Part shown: positions 51,287-60,775 of the stretch, one piece after another
Numbering within the stretch: position 1 is the first letter of the stretch
Layout of the letters: the number at the start of each line of letters is the position of its first letter
Made by a program: the position numbers and the translations under genes
DNA from: Rhodocyclaceae bacterium UBA2271
Lineage (GTDB): Bacteria > Pseudomonadota > Gammaproteobacteria > Burkholderiales > Rhodocyclaceae
Length of the DNA stretch: 64,000 nucleotides
Direction of reading: 5' to 3'
Assembly (NCBI GenBank): GCA_002347405.1
Contig: DDXB01000015.1
Span: 16,473-80,472 of the forward strand
Notes under the pieces: model-generated
Told to the model about the DNA's origin: nothing
The model's database searches: none
The model's input: the letters and a program-made list of their open reading frames with translations, nothing else

Positions 51287-52597
51287 TCAGGGGCCAACCA
51301 GAAGCAGATTGGTATGTGAAAGGCGCTGCGCCAGCACCAGCAAAAAGCTTCTGTAGAAGTGCATGCGACAGGCGTCGGACGCGTGGCGCAGCGATTGTCC
51401 GGGAATGATGACAATGCGTGAGTTGGTCTGCGCGACGACATCGGCACCGCGGTGCGGATGGCGGCGGTCGATCACGGCAATTTCGCCGATCACTTCGCCG
51501 CGCCCCAGCACGCCAAGAACATGCTCCTGTTTGCTGATGCGGATTTCTCCCTCGAGAACGAAGCAGAAATGGTCACCCGGCTCGCCATCCTTCATCAGCC
51601 GGGTGCCGGCGGCGATTTCCTCCCAACGGGCGAAGCGGACGATCTCCCAGATTTCGACGTCGCTGAATTCCTCGAAGAAATTCAGTGCGCGCAGGCTTTC
51701 GAACTTCTCGCTGTCGGGCGTTTCCTGCTGGCGCGTGGCCAACTGGCGGTTACGGAACGCCTGCGCCAGATCGTGCGAAAACTCGGCCCAGCTGGTGTAG
51801 CGATCCGTCAGCTCCTTCTGCATGGCGCGCGCGACCAGGGTGTCGAGCGCCACGGGTATGTCGCTGCGGAAGGTCGAGGGGGCCGGCGGCTCGATATTGC
51901 AGATCTGGTAGATCATGCCGAAGTTGCTGCTGGCCTGGAACGGCAACCGGCCGGACAGCATTTGGTACATGACGACGCCCAACGCGTAGATGTCGGTCTG
52001 GTGGTTGAGCGCCTGTTCGCGCACCTGCTGCGGCGACATGTAGGCGGGCGATCCGATGCCGACGACCTGAGTCTGCGTCTGCTCGGCGCTGGTCTGCATG
52101 CAGGCACCAAAGTCGGAAATCTTGATTTCGATGTCGGCGTTCGGCTGGTTCGCATCGAGCGGATGAGCCAGCAGAATGTTGGCCGGCTTGATGTCGCGGT
52201 GGGTGATGCCGAGGCGGTTGGCGTATTCCAGCGCACGCGTGCACTTGAACACGATCTCGACCACGCGTTCGATCGGCAGCAGCCGATCGGAGTGGCAGAA
52301 ATACTCCAGCGTGCCGCCCGGCACGTATTCCATGACGATATAACTTTCTTTTTCGCCGACGACGGCATCGAAAATCTGCACGATGTGCGGATGCACCAGT
52401 TTGCCGGCGAGCGAAGCCTCGTTGAGCAATAGACGGCGGAAGAGCTTGCCGCGTTTACGATCAGAGAGGATTTCGGGAAAGATCAGCTTGACCGCCACCT
52501 CACGCCCGGCGAAGGGGTCGTAGGCCAGATAAACCGTGGAGGTGGCACCATCGCCGAGCTTGCGGATGATTTCGTACTTGCCACCGATCTTTTGCAT
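51287..52597 (-). CDS. Ser/Thr protein kinase with C-terminal cyclic-nucleotide-binding domain
   Basis: A 436-residue Hanks-type kinase fused to a cNMP domain. Glycine loop GDGATSTVY, Lys37 (VAVKLIF), catalytic HRDIKPAN with Asp135 and SDFGACMQ (162-164) are all intact. Residues about 310-425 form a Crp/cNMP-like domain (GDHFCFVLEGEIRISKQEHV, GEVIGEIAVIDRRH). No transmembrane segment is apparent, so it is probably cytoplasmic and allosterically controlled by a nucleotide or second messenger. Its ATG is 11 bases after the argH stop. Confidence 0.92.
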   Translation of the reverse strand: MQKIGGKYEIIRKLGDGATSTVYLAYDPFAGREVAVKLIFPEILSDRKRGKLFRRLLLNEASLAGKLVHPHIVQIFDAVVGEKESYIVMEYVPGGTLEYFCHSDRLLPIERVVEIVFKCTRALEYANRLGITHRDIKPANILLAHPLDANQPNADIEIKISDFGACMQTSAEQTQTQVVGIGSPAYMSPQQVREQALNHQTDIYALGVVMYQMLSGRLPFQASSNFGMIYQICNIEPPAPSTFRSDIPVALDTLVARAMQKELTDRYTSWAEFSHDLAQAFRNRQLATRQQETPDSEKFESLRALNFFEEFSDVEIWEIVRFARWEEIAAGTRLMKDGEPGDHFCFVLEGEIRISKQEHVLGVLGRGEVIGEIAVIDRRHPHRGADVVAQTNSRIVIIPGQSLRHASDACRMHFYRSFLLVLAQRLSHTNLLLVGP

Positions 52598-52608
52598 AAT
52601 GTTCTCGT

Positions 52609-54018
52609 CTAGAGTTTTGCGCGCAACCGCTCAATGGCGGCCCTGACCTGTTGCGGCGCGGTGCCGCCCAGATGGTCGCGGGCGGCCAGCGAACCGGCCA
52701 CTGAAAGCACTTCAAATACATCGTCGTCGATCAACGGCGAAAACTTCTGCAACTCGGCGAGCGGCAGGTCGGCGAGGTCGCAGCCCTGCGTTTCGGCCGT
52801 GCGCACGGCGCGCGCCACGGCCTCGTGGGCATCGCGGAACGGCAAGCCGCGCTTGACCAGATAGTCGGCAAGGTCGGTGGCGGTGGCATAGCCCTGGCGC
52901 AGTGCGGCCGCCATCGCCTCGGGCTTGACCTGAATGCCCGGCGCCATGTCGGCGAAGATGCGCAGCGTATCGATCAGGGTGTCCGCCGTGTCGAACAGCG
53001 GTTCCTTGTCTTCCTGGTTGTCCTTGTTGTAGGCGAGTGGCTGGCCCTTCATCAGGGTCAGCAGACCCATCAGGTGGCCGAAGACGCGGCCGCTCTTGCC
53101 GCGCGCCAGTTCCGGCACGTCCGGATTCTTCTTCTGCGGCATGATCGACGAGCCGGTACAGAAACGATCGGCCAGATCGATGAAGCCGACGCGCGGACTC
53201 ATCCACAGGATCAGCTCTTCCGAAAAGCGCGACAGATGCACCATCACCAGCGACGCAGCGGCGCAGAACTCGATGGCGAAGTCGCGGTCGGAGACGGCAT
53301 CCAGCGAGTTTTCGCAGACGGCCTCGAAGCCGAGTTCGCCCGCGACGAACTCGCGGTCGATGGGAAAGGTGGTGCCCGCCAGCGCTGCCGCGCCGAGCGG
53401 CAGGCGGTTCACTCGACGACGCGCGTCGGTAAAGCGTTCGCGGTCGCGGGAAAGCATCTCGACATAGGCCAGCAGGTGGTGGCCGAAGGTAACCGGCTGG
53501 GCCACTTGCAGATGGGTAAAGCCGGGCATCGGCGTCGCGGCGTGCTGCGCGGCAACTTCGAGCAGGGCGCGCATCAGGTCGGCCAGCAGGCCGTCCAGCG
53601 TGTCAATGGTGTCGCGCAGCCAGAGGCGGATGTCGGTGGCGACCTGGTCGTTGCGCGAACGGCCGGTATGCAGGCGCTTGCCGGCATCGCCGATCAGTGC
53701 GGTGAGGCGCTTCTCGATGTTGAGATGGACGTCTTCGTCGTCGAGATTCCAGACGAATGAACCCGCAGCGATTTCCTCGGCAACCTGCGCCAGGCCGCGC
53801 TCGATGGCGGCAAAGTCGTCCTGCGTAATAATGCTTTGCCGCGCCAGCATCCTGGCGTGCGCGAGCGAACCGCGGATATCCTGTACCGCCATGCGCTGGT
53901 CGAAAAAGACCGAGGCGGTATAGCGTTTGACAAGCTCTGAAACGGGTTCGGAAAAACGGCCTGACCAGGCTTGGGCGGTGTTGGCGGGGGAGGGGTTTGC
54001 GATGGGGCGATCTGCCAT
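52609..54018 (-). CDS. argH: Argininosuccinate lyase
   Basis: A 469-residue enzyme of the fumarase/aspartase superfamily that cleaves argininosuccinate to arginine and fumarate, last step of arginine synthesis. Signature GSSIMPQKKNPDVPEL is at about residue 285, and the N terminus has AWSGRFSEPV and TGRSRNDQVATDIRLW. The start is the ATG at 54018; an upstream in-frame extension is not conserved. It is the first gene of argH-kinase-fructosamine kinase, divergent from the AlgZ-like gene by 38 bases. Confidence 0.95.
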   Translation of the reverse strand: MADRPIANPSPANTAQAWSGRFSEPVSELVKRYTASVFFDQRMAVQDIRGSLAHARMLARQSIITQDDFAAIERGLAQVAEEIAAGSFVWNLDDEDVHLNIEKRLTALIGDAGKRLHTGRSRNDQVATDIRLWLRDTIDTLDGLLADLMRALLEVAAQHAATPMPGFTHLQVAQPVTFGHHLLAYVEMLSRDRERFTDARRRVNRLPLGAAALAGTTFPIDREFVAGELGFEAVCENSLDAVSDRDFAIEFCAAASLVMVHLSRFSEELILWMSPRVGFIDLADRFCTGSSIMPQKKNPDVPELARGKSGRVFGHLMGLLTLMKGQPLAYNKDNQEDKEPLFDTADTLIDTLRIFADMAPGIQVKPEAMAAALRQGYATATDLADYLVKRGLPFRDAHEAVARAVRTAETQGCDLADLPLAELQKFSPLIDDDVFEVLSVAGSLAARDHLGGTAPQQVRAAIERLRAKL

Positions 54019-54056
54019 AATGTGCGTGATAATGCCGTATAAATGCCTGTGAATCC

Positions 54057-55073
54057 ATGAGTATAACCGCCATCCCGCCCGCTTTACGCCTGCCTGACTT
54101 CCGCAACCTGGGTGTCTGGCTGCGCGTGTTGCTGGTGGCGAACGGTTTTCTGCTGGCGGCGGCGCTCGCCGGCAATCGCAGCCTGGCATTGTTGCCGCGA
54201 GAAGTAGGCGAATTGGCCGCGCTGGTCGAGCCGGCGCTGTTGCTCACGCTGGCGCTGCTGTTTGTCCTCGCCCCCGCCTTGCAGCGGCTGCCGCCACGCT
54301 TGGCGGGCCTGCTGATCGTCATGCTGGCGGTGGCGACGACGGCCGGGATAGGCGGCCTGCTGGCGCAGGTACTGGGTGGCGAGAACAGCTGGCGAGCCCC
54401 GCTGGCCGCTGGCGTATTGGCTTTTGGCACGCTGCTGTGGTTCGACCTTGCAGCGCGCGCGCATGCGCCGGCACTGGCCGAAGCGCGGCTGGCGGCGCTG
54501 ACCGCCCGGATTCGCCCGCACTTCCTGTTCAACAGCCTGAATGCCGTGCTCGGCGTGATCCGCGATGATCCGCGGCGGGCCGAGACGACTTTGGAAGAGC
54601 TGGCAGAACTGTTCCGCGCCCTGATGCAGGACAACCGCGAACTGGTGCCACTCTCCGACGAGATCGCGCTGGCGCGCAAATATCTGGAAATAGAGCATTT
54701 GCGTCTCGGCGAACGACTGCAAGTGAAGTGGGATGTGAGTGACTGCCCGCCCGATGTCCTGGCGCCGCCCCTGTTGTTGCAGCCCCTGATAGAAAATGCC
54801 GTGTATCACGGCATCGAACCGGCGACGACGCCGGGCGAGATTCGTGTGCTGCTGGCTGTCAAGGGCGAACGGGTGAGGATCGAGATCGACAATCCCTGGC
54901 TGGGCGAAGGCGACCACAGAAAGGGTGCCGGCAACCACATGGCACTGGCCAACCTGCGCGAACGTTTGTTGCTGTTCTACGACCTCGAGGCCGGGCTTGA
55001 CAGCAGCGTCAGCGACGGCCGCTATCGGGTGCGCATCGATCTGCCGGGAAAGCGCAAGGCACGTCATGGCTGA
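54057..55073 (+). CDS. Sensor histidine kinase, LytS/AlgZ type
   Basis: A 338-residue membrane kinase. Four hydrophobic segments lie in residues about 20-130. The histidine kinase motif RIRPHFLFNSLNAV places the phospho-acceptor at His155, and LQPLIENAVYHGIEP is the ATP N-box. It belongs to the LytS/AlgZ (FimS) family, which works with LytTR-type regulators. It is followed by such a regulator with an 8-base overlap. It lies divergent to argH in a 38-base gap with GTATAAA as a possible -10. Confidence 0.9.
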   Translation: MSITAIPPALRLPDFRNLGVWLRVLLVANGFLLAAALAGNRSLALLPREVGELAALVEPALLLTLALLFVLAPALQRLPPRLAGLLIVMLAVATTAGIGGLLAQVLGGENSWRAPLAAGVLAFGTLLWFDLAARAHAPALAEARLAALTARIRPHFLFNSLNAVLGVIRDDPRRAETTLEELAELFRALMQDNRELVPLSDEIALARKYLEIEHLRLGERLQVKWDVSDCPPDVLAPPLLLQPLIENAVYHGIEPATTPGEIRVLLAVKGERVRIEIDNPWLGEGDHRKGAGNHMALANLRERLLLFYDLEAGLDSSVSDGRYRVRIDLPGKRKARHG

Positions 55074-55827
55074 ATTGCCGCACATCCTGATTGTCGATGA
55101 CGAAGCGCCGGCGCGAGCGCGATTGCGCACCTTGCTGGCCGACATTGCCGACGACTTTCCCCACCGGATCGTTGGCGAGGCCGGAGATGGTCTTGCCGCC
55201 CTGGAATTGCTCACGAAGGTTTCCGCCGATATCGCCCTGGTCGACATCCGCATGCCGCGCATGGATGGCATCGAACTGGCCCAGCAACTGGCCGGCCTGC
55301 CCCAGCCGCCGGCGGTTGTTTTCGTGACTGCTTACGACGAATTCGCGCTCAAGGCCTTCGAACTGGCGGCCGCCGATTACCTGATGAAACCGATGCGCGC
55401 CGCCCGCCTGCTGGAGGCGCTGAAAAAGGCGCGCCGCCTGGCGCCCGCCGATACTCTGCTGCAGGCGTTGGCACCGGCCGGTCGCATGCGGCTGCGCGTG
55501 GTGGAGCGCGGTAACGTGCTGCTGCTGCCGGTCGCCGACATACTGTATCTGCGCGCTGAACAAAAATATGTCACCGCGCGCACCGCCCTGCGCGAATTTC
55601 TGCTCGAAGAATCGCTGGCCCACCTTGAGACGGAGTTCGCGCCGCGTTTCGTGCGCATCCACCGCAACTGCCTGGTGGCGATCGATGCCGTGGTCGGCGT
55701 GGTGCGCGAAAGCGACAAGGCCGGCGACAGTGATCCGCATTGGGCCTTGTGCCTGCGCGATGTGCCGGAACACCTGCCGGTCAGTCGGCGCCAGTGGCCT
55801 GAAGTGAAGGCGCAGTTGGGGTTCTGA
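55066..55827 (+). CDS. algR: LytTR response regulator, AlgR type
   Basis: A 253-residue response regulator. The receiver domain has phospho-acceptor Asp60 in ALVDIRMPRMDG, with DDE at 11-13 and VFVTAYDEFALKAF. The LytTR DNA-binding domain covers about residues 145-250 (DILYLRAEQKYVTARTALRE, FVRIHRNCLVAIDAV). It is coupled to the sensor upstream. AlgR-like proteins control alginate and pili in Pseudomonas; the targets here are unknown. Repeat B begins at its stop codon. Confidence 0.92.
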   Translation: MAELPHILIVDDEAPARARLRTLLADIADDFPHRIVGEAGDGLAALELLTKVSADIALVDIRMPRMDGIELAQQLAGLPQPPAVVFVTAYDEFALKAFELAAADYLMKPMRAARLLEALKKARRLAPADTLLQALAPAGRMRLRVVERGNVLLLPVADILYLRAEQKYVTARTALREFLLEESLAHLETEFAPRFVRIHRNCLVAIDAVVGVVRESDKAGDSDPHWALCLRDVPEHLPVSRRQWPEVKAQLGF

Positions 55828-55919
55828 AAAAGTCGGCGTGACCGAAGGGAATCCCCGTGGGACTGGCGGGACAAAGTGCCCCGCAGCGGGTATGAAATGC
55901 CCTGAAGCGGGTACGGCGA
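55827..55919 (+). repeat. Dispersed repeat, copy B, at stop of algR-like gene
   Basis: Starts at the last base of the algR-like TGA: AAAAAGTCGGCGTGACC, ending GGGTACGGCGA. Two mismatches against copy A. Mini-hairpins CCCCGC-AGCGGG and CCCTGAAGCGGG lie inside. Confidence 0.9.
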
Positions 55920-55951
55920 AAGTAGTGGCAGTCGCCATGAAGCGCAGCCCT

Positions 55952-55999
55952 TGTAGGTCGGGATTTATCCCGACATGTCGGGCTGACGCCCGACCTACA
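55952..55999. repeat. Cruciform-type palindromic repeat
   Basis: Outer arms TGTAGGTCGGG (55952-55962) and CCCGACCTACA (55989-55999), inner palindrome CCCGACATGTCGGG. This is the common betaproteobacterial GTAGGTCGGG-type intergenic repeat. It lies in the 312-bp gap before the carboxylase. Confidence 0.85.
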
Positions 56000-56139
56000 T
56001 CCAGCCAAGTCAACGTGACTGATTGCTAGCTGGCAAAGCGTTTTACCAATTGCTTATTAAGCCCCGCTCGTGGCAAAGTTACACACTCGGCAAGGTTATT
56101 ACCTGCTGACCGCTATTCCACCCACTTTTCCATAAAACC

Positions 56140-59100
56140 ATGATTAAAAGCATTCTTGTCGCCAACCGGAGCGAAATCGCCATCCGTGTGCTGCGTGCGG
56201 CCAGCGAAATGGGCATTCGCACCATCGCCATCTATTCCAACGAAGACCGTTTCGCCCTGCACCGTTTCAAGGCCGACGAGTCGTATCTGGTCGGTGCCGG
56301 CAAGAAACCGATTGACGCCTATCTCGATATTGCCGACATCATCCGCATCGCCAAGGAGGCGCAGGTCGATGCGATCCATCCGGGCTATGGCTTCCTTTCC
56401 GAGAATCCCGACTTCGCCGAGGCCTGCGCCGTCGCGGGCATTGTCTTCATCGGCCCGCGGCCAGAAGTGATGCGCCTCCTGGGCAACAAGGTGTCGGCAC
56501 GCGCACTGGCCGAGCAGGCCGGCGTGCCGGTGATGCCAGCCACGGGCGCACTGCCGACGGAGCTTGCCGCAGCGAAAAAACAGGCCGCTGCCGTTGGCTA
56601 CCCGCTGATGCTGAAAGCCAGTTGGGGCGGCGGCGGGCGCGGCATGCGCGTGATCGAAACCGCGGCCGACCTCGGGCCGGCCATGGAAATCGCCCGGCGC
56701 GAAGCGCTGGCCGCCTTCGGCAACGACGAGATCTACCTCGAAAAACTGGTGCGGCGCGCCCGCCATGTCGAAGTGCAGGTGATGGGCGACACGCACGGCA
56801 ACCGCGTGCACCTGTTCGAGCGCGACTGCTCGGTGCAGCGGCGCAACCAGAAAGTTGTCGAGCGCGCGCCGGCCGCCTATCTCACCGAGCAGCGGCGTGC
56901 CGAACTGTGCGACGCCGCGCTGCGGCTCGCCAAGGCCGCCAACTACACGCACGCCGGCACCGTCGAGTTCCTCATGGATGCCGACACCGATCAGTTCTAT
57001 TTCATCGAGGTCAATCCGCGCATCCAGGTCGAGCACACGGTCACCGAACTGGTCACCGGCGTCGATATCGTCAAGGCACAGATCCGCATTTCCGAGGGCG
57101 CGACCATCGGCGCGGAGGATTCCTATGTGCCCAGGCAGGAGGAGGTGCGCCTCAATGGCTACGCCCTGCAGTGCCGCATCACCACCGAAGATCCGGAGAA
57201 CGGCTTCACGCCCGACTACGGCCGCCTCAACGTCTATCGCAGCCCGGCCGGCTTCGGCATCCGGCTCGATGGTGGCACCGCCTATGCCGGCGCAGTGATC
57301 ACGCCGTACTACGATTCGCTGCTGGTCAAGGTGACGTCCTGGGGCCACAGTCCCGACGAGGCGGCGCGCCGCATGGACCGGGCGCTGCGCGAGTTCCGCG
57401 TGCGCGGCCTGTCGTCGAACCTGCTGTTCCTCGAAAACGTCATCGCCCATCCGCTGTTCCGCTCGGGCGAATGCACCACGCGCTTCATCGACGAGACGCC
57501 GGAGCTGTTCAAGTACCAGAAGCGGCGCGACCGCGCCACCCGCATGCTCAAGTTCATCGGCGATGTCATGGTCAATGGCAACCCGGAGATGAAGGGCCGG
57601 GCGCTGCCGCCGCTGCCACTCGCCAGGCCGCAGAAGCCTGCCGTCGCCATGTGCGATCTGGCCGTCGCGCCACCGCCCGGCACGCGCGACCGGCTCAAGC
57701 AGCTTGGGGCTGACAAGTTTTCCGCCTGGATGAAGAACGAGAAGCGCGTCCTGCTCACCGACACGACGATGCGCGACGCGCACCAAAGCCTGTTCGCCAC
57801 GCGCATGCGCACCCATGACATGACCGAGATCGCGCCGCACTACGCGCGCCTGCTGCCCGACCTGTTCTCGCTGGAATGCTGGGGTGGCGCCACCTTCGAC
57901 GTCGCCATGCGCTTCCTCAAGGAAGACCCGTGGGAGCGTCTCGCGCAATTGCGCGCCGCCGTGCCCAATGTGCTGTTCCAGATGCTGCTGCGCGGCTCGA
58001 ATGCCGTCGGCTACACCAGCTATGCCGACAACGTGGTGCGCTACTTCGTGCAGCAGGCGGCCAAGGAGGGCATCGACATCTTCCGTGTCTTCGACTCGCT
58101 CAACTGGGTGGACAACATGCGCGTGTCGATGGACGCGGTGATCGAATCCGGCGCGCTGTGCGAGGCGACCATCTGCTATACCGGCGACATTTTCGACACG
58201 ACGCGGCCGAAATTCAACCTCAAATACTACGTCGACCTGGCCAGGCAACTCGAAAAGGCCGGCGCCCACATCATCGCCATCAAGGACATGGCCGGCGTGT
58301 GCAAGCCGCGCGCCGCGCGCGAACTGGTGCGGGTGCTCAAGCAGGAAGTCGGGCTGCCGCTGCATTTCCATACCCACGACACCAGCGGCATCGCCGCCGC
58401 TTCGGTGCTGGCCGCCGTCGAGGCCGGTTGCGACGCGGTGGATGGCGCGCTCGACGCGATGAGCGGGCTGACCTCGCAACCCAACCTCGGCTCGATCGCC
58501 GCCGCGCTGTCCGGCAGCGAGCGCGACCCCGGCATCGACCTCGGCAACCTGCAGGCCCTGTCGCAATACTGGGAAGGCGTGCGCCGGCAGTACGCCCCCT
58601 TCGAAGCCGACATCCGTGCCGGCACCGCCGATGTCTATCGTCACGAAATGCCCGGCGGCCAATACACCAACCTGCGCGAACAGGCGCGCGCCATGGGCCT
58701 CGCGCATCGCTGGAACGAAATCTCGCAGACCTATGCCGACGTCAACCTGCTGTTTGGCGACATCGTCAAGGTCACGCCCACCTCGAAGGTGGTTGGCGAC
58801 ATGGCGCTGTTCATGGTGGCCAACGGCCTGACACCCGCCGAAGTGCGTGATCCGGCACGCGAGATCGACTTCCCCGATTCGGTCATCTCGCTGATGAAGG
58901 GCGAACTGGGCTTCCCGCCCGACGGCTTTCCGGTCGAATTGCAGAAAAAGGTGCTGAAGGGCGAAGCGCCGCTGCCCGGCCGGGCCGGCGACTCGCTGCC
59001 GCCGGTCGATCTGGAAGCGAAGCGCAGCGAAGCCGAGACCGCCGTCGGCCGCAAGCTCAGCGACACCGACCTCGCCTCCTATCTGATGTATCCGAAGATC

Positions 59101-59586
59101 TTCAAGGATTACGCCGCCCATCGCAGCCACTATGGCGACATGGCGGCATTGCCGACCCCGACCTTCTTCTACGGCCTGCAGACCGGCGAAGAGATCTGCG
59201 TCGACCTCGAACGCGGCAAGAGCCTGATCATTTCTCAGCAAGGCATGGCCGGGCCGGACGAGGAGGGCCAGGTCAAGGTCTTCTTCGAACTCAACGGTCA
59301 GGCGCGGCTGATCCGTGTGCCCAAGGCCGGGCTGGTGGCGGCGAAGACGAAGCCGAAGGCCGAAGAAGGCAACCCGAAGCATCTCGGCGCGCCGATGCCC
59401 GGCACCGTCGTCACCGTGGCCGCGCATGTCGGCCAGAAGGTGGCGAAGGGCGACCCGCTGGTGTCCATCGAGGCGATGAAAATGGAGACCATGCTCACGG
59501 CAGAGCGCGAGGGCGTCGTCCACGCCATCCACGTCCGTCCCGGCGATAACGTGAATGCGAAGGATCTGTTGGTCGAGTTTGCGTAA
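56140..59586 (+). CDS. pyc: Pyruvate carboxylase, single-chain
   Basis: A 1148-residue biotin enzyme that carboxylates pyruvate to oxaloacetate. The N-terminal biotin carboxylase domain runs to about residue 455 (HPGYGFLSENPDFAEAC, the ATP-grasp GGGGRGMRV, EVNPRIQVEHTVTE). The HMGL-like carboxyltransferase domain is at about 540-810 (TDTTMRDAHQSLFATRMR, FHTHDTSGIA). The C-terminal biotinyl domain carries SIEAMKMETML with the biotin lysine near residue 1114. It is preceded by repeats and followed at its stop by copy C. Confidence 0.96.
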   Translation: MIKSILVANRSEIAIRVLRAASEMGIRTIAIYSNEDRFALHRFKADESYLVGAGKKPIDAYLDIADIIRIAKEAQVDAIHPGYGFLSENPDFAEACAVAGIVFIGPRPEVMRLLGNKVSARALAEQAGVPVMPATGALPTELAAAKKQAAAVGYPLMLKASWGGGGRGMRVIETAADLGPAMEIARREALAAFGNDEIYLEKLVRRARHVEVQVMGDTHGNRVHLFERDCSVQRRNQKVVERAPAAYLTEQRRAELCDAALRLAKAANYTHAGTVEFLMDADTDQFYFIEVNPRIQVEHTVTELVTGVDIVKAQIRISEGATIGAEDSYVPRQEEVRLNGYALQCRITTEDPENGFTPDYGRLNVYRSPAGFGIRLDGGTAYAGAVITPYYDSLLVKVTSWGHSPDEAARRMDRALREFRVRGLSSNLLFLENVIAHPLFRSGECTTRFIDETPELFKYQKRRDRATRMLKFIGDVMVNGNPEMKGRALPPLPLARPQKPAVAMCDLAVAPPPGTRDRLKQLGADKFSAWMKNEKRVLLTDTTMRDAHQSLFATRMRTHDMTEIAPHYARLLPDLFSLECWGGATFDVAMRFLKEDPWERLAQLRAAVPNVLFQMLLRGSNAVGYTSYADNVVRYFVQQAAKEGIDIFRVFDSLNWVDNMRVSMDAVIESGALCEATICYTGDIFDTTRPKFNLKYYVDLARQLEKAGAHIIAIKDMAGVCKPRAARELVRVLKQEVGLPLHFHTHDTSGIAAASVLAAVEAGCDAVDGALDAMSGLTSQPNLGSIAAALSGSERDPGIDLGNLQALSQYWEGVRRQYAPFEADIRAGTADVYRHEMPGGQYTNLREQARAMGLAHRWNEISQTYADVNLLFGDIVKVTPTSKVVGDMALFMVANGLTPAEVRDPAREIDFPDSVISLMKGELGFPPDGFPVELQKKVLKGEAPLPGRAGDSLPPVDLEAKRSEAETAVGRKLSDTDLASYLMYPKIFKDYAAHRSHYGDMAALPTPTFFYGLQTGEEICVDLERGKSLIISQQGMAGPDEEGQVKVFFELNGQARLIRVPKAGLVAAKTKPKAEEGNPKHLGAPMPGTVVTVAAHVGQKVAKGDPLVSIEAMKMETMLTAEREGVVHAIHVRPGDNVNAKDLLVEFA

Positions 59587-59637
59587 AAAGTCGGCGCTGG
59601 CGGGACGGCGTCCCCGGTCGCCGCTGAGGCGGCGTAC
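59585..59637 (+). repeat. Dispersed repeat, copy C (divergent) at pyc stop
   Basis: Begins within the pyc TAA: AAAAAGTCGGCGCTGGCGGG, then CCCCGGTCGCC-type bases. The first 20 bases match the family; the rest is a different GC-rich stem (GGCGTCCCCGGTCGCC / GCTGAGGCGGCG). It lies 155 bases upstream of the next gene. Confidence 0.75.
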
Positions 59638-59791
59638 AAAAGTTTGATCGAATAATGGAAGAAATTGACGGAAGAAATCGATTGCCGGGTGTCCGGTGAC
59701 ATGACATGATCCGCGGTCGTGTGACATAAACAATGAAATCATCCGCGCAATTACTTACTGTGCTGTTGCCAATCTCCTTCGGGAATGCAGA

Positions 59792-60775
59792 ATGCCGTGC
59801 CTTCGTGTGGTTAAGGCGCGAACTCTGACCGTGCGTCGTTTCGTCACCCACCTTTTCCTCGTGTGCCTGCTGGCACTGTCATTGCCAGCCGCGGCCAAGG
59901 AGCGGGTCTGGGTGGTGCTGTCTGCTGAAGATGGTGTTCATGCCGAAACGGCAACGGTGCTGCGTAACGAGTTGGAGGGGGAGGCGACCCTGAAGTTCGG
60001 CGTGCCCGGCAAGCTGCTGGATACGCATGAGCCCCCACCGACGCTGATCGTGACGGTGGGAACCGTTGCCTTTGATACGACATACAAGTGGCTGAGCGAG
60101 CGCCATGCCATCTGGGGGCACGTGCCGGTGTTGGCTACCCTGTTGCCCCGGAGTGCCTTCGATGCGCGCGTGGCGGAGGCGGGTCGCTCGGCACGTGCCC
60201 TGTCCGCGGTGGTGCTGGACCAGCCGATCAGCCGGCAGATGGCACTGATCGAGCACGTCTTGCCGAATCGGTTGCGGGTCGGCGTGTTGCCGGGGCCGCA
60301 GACGCGCCCCCTGTTGTCGCAGCTGAAGAAGCAGGCGAGCCTGCGTGACTTGCGTCTGGTCGTCGGTTCACCTGTCGATAGCCCGGAGAAAGTTTACCCG
60401 GCGCTCAAGGAGGTTTTTGAATCTGCCGACGTATTGCTGGCCTTGCCGGATTCGCTCATCTACAACGGCAGCAGCCTGCAGAATATCCTGCTGGCCAGTT
60501 ATCGGGCGCGCGTGCCGGTAGTGGCCTTTTCGCCGACCTATGTGAAGGCGGGCGCCCTGGTGGCGGTCTATGCCACGCCCACGCAAGTGGGGCGCCAAAC
60601 GGCCGGTGCCGTGCGTGGCTGGCTGGCGGGCCGTGGCTTGCCGCCGGTGCAGCCGCCGCGTGAATTTGATGTGGTGGTGAATACCCATGTGGCAAAGTCG
60701 CTGGGTTTGCAGGTTGACGATGCCGAGCGGATCGCCGCGGCGCTAAAGAAAGCAGAAGCGGGGGCGAGGCCATGA
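59792..60775 (+). CDS. Periplasmic ABC-type substrate-binding-like protein
   Basis: A 327-residue exported protein. A signal peptide is evident (RRFVTHLFLVCLLALSLPAAAKE), with a GTG at 59831 being an alternative start that gives a more typical signal. The body has two alpha/beta lobes (VWVVLSAEDGVHAETATVLR, TLIVTVGTVAFDTTYKWL, RVPVVAFSPTYVKAGALVAV), like TrpX/ABC-type sugar-less binding proteins. It overlaps the sensor diguanylate cyclase gene by four bases, so it may feed a ligand signal to it. Confidence 0.75.
   Translation: MPCLRVVKARTLTVRRFVTHLFLVCLLALSLPAAAKERVWVVLSAEDGVHAETATVLRNELEGEATLKFGVPGKLLDTHEPPPTLIVTVGTVAFDTTYKWLSERHAIWGHVPVLATLLPRSAFDARVAEAGRSARALSAVVLDQPISRQMALIEHVLPNRLRVGVLPGPQTRPLLSQLKKQASLRDLRLVVGSPVDSPEKVYPALKEVFESADVLLALPDSLIYNGSSLQNILLASYRARVPVVAFSPTYVKAGALVAVYATPTQVGRQTAGAVRGWLAGRGLPPVQPPREFDVVVNTHVAKSLGLQVDDAERIAAALKKAEAGARP

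Noticed and set aside
56113..59742. Very long open frame on the minus strand across pyruvate carboxylase
   Set aside because: It is the antisense shadow of a clear pyc gene in GC-rich DNA. Its translation is His/Arg/Gly-rich without motifs or a ribosome site.
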